A stretch of 10,973 bases of DNA from Dysgonamonadaceae bacterium (lineage in GTDB: Bacteria > Bacteroidota > Bacteroidia > Bacteroidales > Azobacteroidaceae): positions 1 to 10,973 of the forward strand of contig JAIRKG010000071.1 of assembly GCA_031260235.1 (NCBI GenBank), given 5' to 3'. The notes below the pieces were generated by a model, which did no database searches, was not told where the DNA came from, and worked only from the letters and a program-made list of their open reading frames with translations. Made by a program: the position numbers and the translations under genes. Positions 6,554 through 10,973 of this stretch are shown in pieces; within the stretch, counting starts at the first letter, position 1, and each line of letters starts with the position of its first letter.

Positions 6554-7297
6554 TTAACCGGCAAGCATTACTTGAGTTATTACCAGATCGAAGGTCAAAA
6601 TCAACACGCTGCTTGTTACCACCGAATCTGTACTGGCTTTGCCCACCTGTAATGCGCCGCCTTTCACGTTATATCCGAAAAACGAAGCAATCGAAACAAT
6701 CAGGAAAGCAAAAACCATAGACTTTACAATCGAATATCCGATATATTGCGGCGCAAACCAATAACGTATGCCGTATTCATATTTCGCGACCGTCATAAAA
6801 TCCGTAGCGAAAGCAATCAAATATCCGCCGATAATCCCGAAAAACATACTGATAATAACCAGCACGGGAATAAACAGGATAAACGCAACGAGCTTCGGCA
6901 AAATCAGGTAATTGGCAGAGTTCACGCCCATAATTTCGAGTGCGTCAATCTGTTCCGTAACGCGCATTGTGCCTAATTCCGATGCTATGTTTGACCCCAC
7001 CTTGCCTGCTAAAATCAAACACATAATCGTTGATGAAAATTCAAGGAGTATAACCTCGCGGGCAATATAACCGACCGTAAAATCAGGTATGAGCGGCGAT
7101 TGGATATTCAGTGAAACCTGTATCGTGATAACGGCTCCGATAAATACCGATATAAAAATAACAATCCACAGCGAATCAACGCCTAATTTATATGCTTCTT
7201 TCAACGTCTGTCGACAGAACACTCTCCAACGGTCGGGAATTGCAAGCGTTCGCCCAATCAAAATCACATATTCCCCGAATTTTTCCAATGCCTTCAT
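6554..7297 (-). CDS. mlaE: ABC transporter permease of the Mla phospholipid-transport family
   Basis: This 247-residue inner-membrane permease is the partner of the ATPase encoded just downstream. An N-terminal amphipathic stretch (about 1-40) is followed by hydrophobic segments near 43-62, 82-100, 128-165, 188-208 and 228-246. The family signature is present: a conserved cytoplasmic loop GSNIASELGTMRVTEQIDAL (101-120) with EIMGV after it (121-125), and the later GYNVKGGA block (208-215). Length is close to the roughly 260 residues usual for MlaE. It is the first gene of the six-gene minus-strand block, with a TACATTTG box 35 bases upstream of its ATG, and it starts divergently from lptB. The direction of lipid flow cannot be told from sequence. 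Confidence 0.93.
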   Translation of the reverse strand: MKALEKFGEYVILIGRTLAIPDRWRVFCRQTLKEAYKLGVDSLWIVIFISVFIGAVITIQVSLNIQSPLIPDFTVGYIAREVILLEFSSTIMCLILAGKVGSNIASELGTMRVTEQIDALEIMGVNSANYLILPKLVAFILFIPVLVIISMFFGIIGGYLIAFATDFMTVAKYEYGIRYWFAPQYIGYSIVKSMVFAFLIVSIASFFGYNVKGGALQVGKASTDSVVTSSVLILTFDLVITQVMLAG

Positions 7298-7332
7298 TTG
7301 AATAAGAAAATCATTTCATTTGTTTCAGGGTA

Positions 7333-7340
7333 CAAATGTA
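7333..7340 (-). promoter_or_regulatory. -7 element for the mlaE-to-cobC operon
   Basis: The minus strand reads TACATTTG, an exact TAnnTTTG match, 35 bases before the mlaE start. No good -33 TTTG at 19-21 bases is seen; one lies at 24 bases. Exact TAnnTTTG matches are absent from the 79-base and 96-base gaps inside the operon, which supports this box as the main start for all six genes. Confidence 0.5.
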
Positions 7341-7352
7341 GTGATTTTTTAT

Positions 7353-7360
7353 TACTTTTG
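7353..7360 (+). promoter_or_regulatory. -7 element for lptB
   Basis: TACTTTTG matches TAnnTTTG and ends 25 bases before the lptB ATG at 7386. It lies only 12 bases from the oppositely directed mlaE box, so the upstream part of each promoter overlaps the core of the other. A clear -33 box is not seen. Confidence 0.5.
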
Positions 7361-7385
7361 TACTCAAATATACAACGGTATATAC

Positions 7386-8129
7386 ATGAACAAAATGATA
7401 CTTCGCACAGAAAATCTCGTGAAACGCTACAAAAACCGAACGGTAGTAAACCACGTTTCTATTGACGTAAAGCAGGGGGAGATAGTTGGTTTACTGGGTC
7501 CTAACGGTGCCGGCAAGACAACAACTTTCTACATGGCAGTCGGATTGATAACGCCCAATGAAGGAAAGATTTTTTTAGACGACAAGGACATCACCAAGTT
7601 TCCGGTTTATATGCGGGCGCGGAACGGTATCGGCTATCTGGCTCAGGAGCCGTCGGTTTTCAGGAAATTGTCGGTGGAAGATAATATCCGCGCCGTCCTT
7701 GAGATGACGGAACATCCTGCCGATTATCAAAGGGAAAAACTGGAAAGCCTGATTGTTGAGTTCGGTTTGCAGAAAGTGCGCAAAAGTTTGGGCGATCAAT
7801 TGTCCGGTGGGGAACGTCGCAGGGTCGAGATTGCGCGGTGTCTTGCGATTGATCCGCGGTTCATTATGCTGGACGAACCGTTTGCAGGCGTTGATCCGAT
7901 TGCCGTGCAGGATATACAACAGATTGTAGGCAAATTGAAACACAAAAACATTGGTATCCTGATTACTGACCACAATGTTCACGAAACCCTGAGCATCACC
8001 GACCGCGCCTATCTGTTGTTTGAAGGAAAAGTGCTGTATCAGGGGGTTGCGGAAGAACTTGCTGCCAATCCTGTTGTCCGCGAAAAGTATCTTGGCAGGG
8101 ACTTTGAACTGCGGCGAAAAGCACTGTAA
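7386..8129 (+). CDS. lptB: LPS export ABC transporter ATPase LptB
   Basis: This 247-residue ATPase would drive LptFG extraction of LPS from the inner membrane into the Lpt bridge. Motifs in order are Walker A GPNGAGKT (38-45), Q-loop Q87 in YLAQEPSVF, signature LSGGE (138-142), Walker B with D162-E163 followed by PFAGVDP, and switch H195 in TDHNVHET. The QEPSVFRKL block and [11 protein letters not shown] after the signature are typical of LptB (E. coli 241 residues). The frame is open to an ATG at 7320, but that would add 22 residues overlapping the promoter box and the core fold begins after 7386, so the ATG giving [11 protein letters not shown] is chosen. The gene converges on tyrS with a 56-base gap. 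Confidence 0.95.
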   Translation: MNKMILRTENLVKRYKNRTVVNHVSIDVKQGEIVGLLGPNGAGKTTTFYMAVGLITPNEGKIFLDDKDITKFPVYMRARNGIGYLAQEPSVFRKLSVEDNIRAVLEMTEHPADYQREKLESLIVEFGLQKVRKSLGDQLSGGERRRVEIARCLAIDPRFIMLDEPFAGVDPIAVQDIQQIVGKLKHKNIGILITDHNVHETLSITDRAYLLFEGKVLYQGVAEELAANPVVREKYLGRDFELRRKAL

Positions 8130-8185
8130 GAACTAAGAGGTACGAACTCTTTGTCATGTCGCTTTTTCAGCAAGGATACTGCTCT

Positions 8186-9484
8186 TTATGATGCGTTTGC
8201 CTTGAGTAAAAAATAGGTTTTCTTTCCTCTTTGAACCAGCAAATATTTATTTTCCAACAAGAAAGAAGTATCAATAATCGTATCGGGAATCGTCAGTCGT
8301 TCTTTATTTATGCTGACTCCTCCGCTTTGAACCATTTTGCGCATTTCGCTTTTGGAGTGAAAGACCGGTGCGGATTCGACAAGCAAATCCACTGCCTTAA
8401 TGCCCTTTGACAGCGATTCTTTGGAAATATTAAACTGCGTAACGCCGACAAAAACATTCAGCAAAGTGGCCTCGTCCATCTTCTTTAGCGTCTCAGAAGT
8501 GGAACCTCCGAAAAGAATTTGAGAAGCCTCTACCGCAGCCTCATAATCTTCACGAGAATGAACCATTGTTGTAATTTCTTGTGTCAAACGTTTTTGCAAA
8601 GGTCGAAGATGTGGTGCAGCATGTTGTTCATCTACCAAACTTTCGATCTCTTTCTTGTCGAGGAATGTGAAAATTTTGATATATTTTTCAGCGTCGGCGT
8701 CGCACACGTTCAACCAGAACTGGTAAAACTTATATGGACTTGTATAGCGGCGGTCTAACCAGACATTCCCTGATTCGGTTTTCCCGAATTTTCCACCGTC
8801 GGTTTTCGTTATTAGCGGACAAGTCAGCGCGAATGCTTCGCCATTTGCTTTTTTGCGTATCAGTTCCGTTCCCGTCGTAATATTGCCCCATTGATCAGAA
8901 CCGCCCAATTGCAAACGGCAATCGTAGTTTTCATATAAAAACAGGAAATCGTAGCCCTGAAGCAGTTGGTATGAAAATTCGGTAAACGACATTCCCTCGC
9001 TTGATTCCGCGCCCAGCCGTTTTTTTACCGATTCTTTCGACATCATATAATTAACGGTGATATATTTTCCAACGTCGCGGATAAAATTCAGGAAAGAATA
9101 ATCCTTTGTCCAGTCGTAATTATTCACCAGTAGCGCCCTGTTTGGAGCTTCCGATTCAAAATCAAGGAATTTCGACAGTTGGATTTTAATGGCTTCCTGG
9201 TTTTTGCGCAACGTGATCTCGTCCAGCAAATTACGTTCTTGCGATTTCATCGAAGGGTCGCCAACCATACCGGTAGCACCGCCCACCAAAGCAATCGGGC
9301 GATGTCCCGCCCGCTGAAAATGCTTCAACATCATCACGCCAACCAAATGGCCGATGTGCAAAGAATCGGCTGTCGGATCAATGCCCAGATAAGCCGAAGT
9401 CATTTCTTTTTGGAGTTGTTTTTCCACACCGGGCGTTATGTCGTGTATCATGCCGCGCCACTGCAATTCTTCTATAAAGTTCAT
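8186..9484 (-). CDS. tyrS: Tyrosyl-tRNA synthetase
   Basis: This 432-residue class I synthetase charges tRNA-Tyr. It is the bacterial TyrS type with the HIGH motif at 43-46, tyrosine-binding Y172, Q176 and D179 in SYQLLQGYD, the GSDQWGN block (195-201) and KFGKT (232-236) in place of KMSKS, as is normal in this family. Residues about 365-430 form an S4 RNA-binding domain ([13 protein letters not shown]), which holds the tRNA. Length and motifs indicate an intact gene. The ATG at 9482-9484 gives the usual [11 protein letters not shown] start and follows a TACCTTTG box. It is separated from the upstream rubrerythrin gene by 159 bases, so it is likely a separate unit, and it converges on lptB. 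Confidence 0.97.
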   Translation of the reverse strand: MNFIEELQWRGMIHDITPGVEKQLQKEMTSAYLGIDPTADSLHIGHLVGVMMLKHFQRAGHRPIALVGGATGMVGDPSMKSQERNLLDEITLRKNQEAIKIQLSKFLDFESEAPNRALLVNNYDWTKDYSFLNFIRDVGKYITVNYMMSKESVKKRLGAESSEGMSFTEFSYQLLQGYDFLFLYENYDCRLQLGGSDQWGNITTGTELIRKKANGEAFALTCPLITKTDGGKFGKTESGNVWLDRRYTSPYKFYQFWLNVCDADAEKYIKIFTFLDKKEIESLVDEQHAAPHLRPLQKRLTQEITTMVHSREDYEAAVEASQILFGGSTSETLKKMDEATLLNVFVGVTQFNISKESLSKGIKAVDLLVESAPVFHSKSEMRKMVQSGGVSINKERLTIPDTIIDTSFLLENKYLLVQRGKKTYFLLKANAS

Positions 9485-9516
9485 TTTTCAGTTATTAAAT
9501 TGATTGATACCGGTGG

Positions 9517-9524
9517 CAAAGGTA
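9517..9524 (-). promoter_or_regulatory. -7 element for tyrS
   Basis: The minus strand reads TACCTTTG, an exact TAnnTTTG match, 32 bases before the tyrS ATG. A three-of-four -33 match (TTCG on the minus strand, 9545-9548) lies 20 bases upstream, close to the expected spacing, making this one of the better promoter predictions in the window. I see no T-box leader in the 159-base spacer. Confidence 0.55.
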
Positions 9525-9643
9525 GTTTGTTTTGAGAGATAAAGCGAAAATCTCATGATAATTATTTATACGTTTTCATGGGATTCACGCTTCGTAGGAG
9601 TGGTAGGGCATAACGAATGTCCTGTCTTTGTGGAAATAACAAA

Positions 9644-10225
9644 TCAATAATTCGTTTTCCGCAATTCAAAATAAGCCTTTGGATGCAAACAGGCCGGACA
9701 TATTTCCGGAGCGTCTGCGCCGGTGTGTACATAGCCGCAGTTCCGGCATTGCCATTCGACTGCTTCCGTTTTTTTGAATGCCGAACTGTCCATAAGATTG
9801 GCCAACAATTTCCGGTAACGGATTTCGTGCTGCAATTCTACCTTTCCAATCATTTTGAAAGCTGTGGCTACTTTTGGAAAACCTTCTTCGGAAGCGATCT
9901 TTTCGAATTGGGGATATAACAAATTCCATTCTTCTTTTTCTCCTTCGGCTGCAGCCGCAAGATTGTCAATCGTTGTTCCGATAATTCCGGCAGGATAACT
10001 GGCCGTAATTTCTACCATTCCGCCTTCCAAAAACTTGAAAAATCGCTTTGCATGTTCTTTTTCCTGCTCTGCCGTTTCGAGGAATATTCCCGCAATTTGC
10101 TCATAACCTTCTTTTTTTGCGGTACTTGCAAAAAATGTGTAACGACTTCTTGCTTGACTTTCACCGGCAAATGCTTTCAATAAATTTTGTTCGGTTTTTG
10201 TTCCTTTAATACTTTTTTCTGTCAT
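9644..10225 (-). CDS. rbr: Rubrerythrin
   Basis: This 193-residue non-haem diiron protein reduces hydrogen peroxide in anaerobes, taking electrons through its own rubredoxin domain in the cytosol. Residues about 8-145 form the four-helix diiron domain, with E22 (GESQAR), E55-x-x-H58 (EKEH), E96 and E99 (GEKEE) and E130-x-x-H133 (VELQH) as the likely iron ligands. The rubredoxin-type Fe(Cys)4 site is C160-x-x-C163 and C176-x-x-C179. All are intact, so this is a full-length classical rubrerythrin. It is transcribed alone, since the spacers on both sides are large. Its presence fits an anaerobic or microaerobic lifestyle. A box one base off the -7 consensus lies 28 bases upstream of the ATG. Confidence 0.96.
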   Translation of the reverse strand: MTEKSIKGTKTEQNLLKAFAGESQARSRYTFFASTAKKEGYEQIAGIFLETAEQEKEHAKRFFKFLEGGMVEITASYPAGIIGTTIDNLAAAAEGEKEEWNLLYPQFEKIASEEGFPKVATAFKMIGKVELQHEIRYRKLLANLMDSSAFKKTEAVEWQCRNCGYVHTGADAPEICPACLHPKAYFELRKTNY

Positions 10226-10253
10226 AATTTTTTAATTTTTATGTTTTACGGTA

Positions 10254-10261
10254 CAAAGGTC
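10254..10261 (-). promoter_or_regulatory. Possible -7 element for rubrerythrin
   Basis: The minus strand reads GACCTTTG, one base away from TAnnTTTG, 28 bases before the rubrerythrin ATG. It sits at the same position relative to the gene as the exact boxes elsewhere in the window, which is the main reason to report it. No peroxide-regulator operator was recognised nearby. Confidence 0.35.
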
Positions 10262-10304
10262 GTAATATTTTATTGAAATACAAAGAAACAATGATAAGTG
10301 GGGC

Positions 10305-10399
10305 TATGTTCTTAATAATAATACCCCCGGCGGCAAGCATCTTGTCCTTCTAATGACAATGGTGGGAGGGAGCGTCTCCTGCTTCGGGGAGAGAACATA
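10305..10399. repeat. 95-base element bounded by perfect 8-base inverted repeats, with internal hairpins
   Basis: TATGTTCT (10305-10312) and AGAACATA (10392-10399) are exact reverse complements. Inside are a hairpin pairing TTGTC (10342-10346) with GACAA (10355-10359), which extends to about nine pairs with one bulge, and GGAG/CTCC (10369-10372 and 10376-10379) around a 3-base loop. The core has runs of C and G and is visibly richer in GC than the A/T-rich spacer around it. It lies between the divergent rubrerythrin and kdsA promoters, outside both expected leaders. It could be a structured RNA, a short non-autonomous insertion remnant or a dispersed intergenic repeat. I see no flanking target duplication and no promoter box inside it. 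This 290-base spacer holds nothing else I recognise apart from the two promoter boxes. Confidence 0.4.
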
Positions 10400-10491
10400 A
10401 CGGCATATTTCGGCGTAAACATAGAATTTGAAGATAAATACAATATCCGTCTACGTCCGGAGTTTTTAGCGGTTCTCTTAATAAAAATCAC

Positions 10492-10499
10492 TATTTTTG
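10492..10499 (+). promoter_or_regulatory. -7 element for kdsA
   Basis: TATTTTTG matches TAnnTTTG and ends 16 bases before the kdsA ATG, implying a leader of only about ten bases. No convincing -33 TTTG is seen at the expected distance. Confidence 0.5.
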
Positions 10500-10515
10500 T
10501 CAAAATTAATTAGAT

Positions 10516-10973
10516 ATGAATCGAATAACTTTGGACTATTTCAGGACAAGCCGTTCATTTTTCATGATCGCCGGTCCTTGCGTTATTGAAAACGAATTGA
10601 TGGCGATGAACATTGCCGAAAGAATTGCAGAGATTACAGCGAAGTTGAATATTCCTTATATATTTAAGGGTTCCTATAAAAAAGCGAACCGGTCGAAAAT
10701 CAATTCGTTCACCGGAATAGGGGATACGAAAGCCTTGAAGATTTTGAAAAAGCTGAGAGATACCTTTCAAATTCCCGTACTCACCGATATTCACGAAACG
10801 GCAGACGCCGCAATAGCCGCCGAATTTGTCGATGTATTGCAAATTCCCGCTTTCCTTTGCCGCCAGACCGATTTACTGGTAGCCGCGGCAAAAACAGGCT
10901 TAATTGTGAATGTGAAAAAAGGGCAGTTTTTATCTCCATCAGCCATGCAATTTGCCGTCCGGAAGATTGTAGA
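10516..10973 (+). CDS. kdsA: 3-deoxy-8-phosphooctulonate (Kdo-8-P) synthase, N-terminal part (runs off the right edge)
   Basis: KdsA condenses phosphoenolpyruvate with arabinose-5-phosphate to make Kdo-8-phosphate, the precursor of the LPS inner-core sugar. The window holds 152 full codons of roughly 270. Recognisable blocks are AGPCVIEN (19-26), KGSYKKANRS (51-60, matching the KASFDKANRS substrate loop of E. coli), LTDIHE (89-94), LQIPAFLCRQTDL (108-120) and VNVKKGQF (121-128). C22 occupies the place of the metal-ligand Cys of metal-dependent KdsA enzymes such as that of Aquifex, where the E. coli metal-independent enzyme has Asn, so this one is predicted to need a divalent metal. The ATG at 10516 puts the first motif at the right distance and follows a -7-like box closely. 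The other metal ligands lie beyond the edge. Confidence 0.95.
   Translation, partial: MNRITLDYFRTSRSFFMIAGPCVIENELMAMNIAERIAEITAKLNIPYIFKGSYKKANRSKINSFTGIGDTKALKILKKLRDTFQIPVLTDIHETADAAIAAEFVDVLQIPAFLCRQTDLLVAAAKTGLIVNVKKGQFLSPSAMQFAVRKIV

Noticed and set aside
7320..7385. Upstream ATG for lptB adding 22 residues
   Set aside because: The extension covers the predicted promoter box, is absent from the LptB family, and the ATG at 7386 gives the usual length.
7575..7982. A 135-codon minus-strand open frame inside lptB
   Set aside because: It is antisense to a gene with all ABC ATPase motifs in order; its existence is explained by codon bias of the real gene.
8131..8153. Hairpin AAGAG/CTCTT as a terminator just after lptB
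   Set aside because: The stem is only five base pairs with three A-U pairs and is followed by just a few T residues, so it is too weak to call.
9605..9623. Hairpin AGGGCAT/ATGTCCT downstream of rubrerythrin as a terminator
   Set aside because: On the transcribed minus strand it has an A-C mismatch in the middle of a 7-base stem and no following U-tract; it pairs better on the strand that is not expected to be transcribed.
10312..10503. A 63-codon minus-strand open frame across the rbr-kdsA spacer
   Set aside because: It runs through the kdsA promoter box and the inverted-repeat element, is Arg- and Ser-rich with no fold-like pattern, has no promoter-like box or start context, and resembles read-through of structured non-coding DNA.
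1..10973. Defence system, prophage, insertion sequence or CRISPR array
   Set aside because: All sizeable frames are recognised housekeeping or envelope genes, and no transposase, integrase, repeat-spacer pattern or tRNA attachment site was seen.

Overview
The window looks like ordinary chromosomal DNA from a member of the Bacteroidota, probably Bacteroidales. Three things point there: upstream of almost every transcription unit there is a match to the Bacteroidetes -7 promoter element TAnnTTTG; Shine-Dalgarno sequences are weak or absent and leaders are A/T-rich; and the gene types fit (GH3/serine-hydrolase fusion, 5'-nucleotidase split over two genes, RHT-type CobC, Mla and Lpt lipid-transport genes). 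I see no tRNA, rRNA, CRISPR array, insertion sequence or phage gene, and no clear sign of recent transfer.

Layout. Left edge (1-261, minus): the N-terminal part of dihydropteroate synthase (folP), running off the window. A 192-base divergent spacer with a promoter-like element for each side separates it from a 57-residue two-helix membrane protein (454-627, plus). The 3' end of that gene overlaps the 3' end of the next block. From 7297 down to 605 there are six minus-strand genes in tight succession: mlaE, mlaF, the C-terminal (substrate-binding) half of a 5'-nucleotidase, its metallophosphoesterase half, a secreted GH3/beta-lactamase-fold fusion resembling NagZ joined to AmiE, and a CobC-like histidine phosphatase. 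Three junctions overlap (14, 4 and 4 bases), two gaps are below 100 bases, and the only promoter-like box in the intergenic DNA of the block lies ahead of mlaE, so this reads as one operon. Right of it, lptB (7386-8129, plus) starts divergently from mlaE and converges on tyrS (8186-9484, minus). Then come a rubrerythrin (9644-10225, minus), a 290-base divergent spacer holding an unexplained 95-base element with perfect 8-base inverted ends, and the first 152 codons of kdsA (10516 to the right edge, plus).

Function. The theme is envelope upkeep and salvage. MlaE/MlaF would move phospholipid between the membranes, and the secreted nucleotidase pair and the secreted GlcNAc-hydrolase/amidase-like fusion would break down nucleotides and muropeptides outside the inner membrane. 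LptB powers LPS export, and KdsA makes the Kdo precursor of LPS. TyrRS, FolP and rubrerythrin are housekeeping or stress functions.

Nothing here is an obvious new defence or mobile system. The points most worth a second look are the inverted-repeat-bounded element at 10305-10399, the domain-order-reversed split nucleotidase with an altered ribose-binding motif, the six-gene envelope-salvage operon, the NagZ-AmiE-like fusion, and the close divergent promoters between the Mla and Lpt genes.
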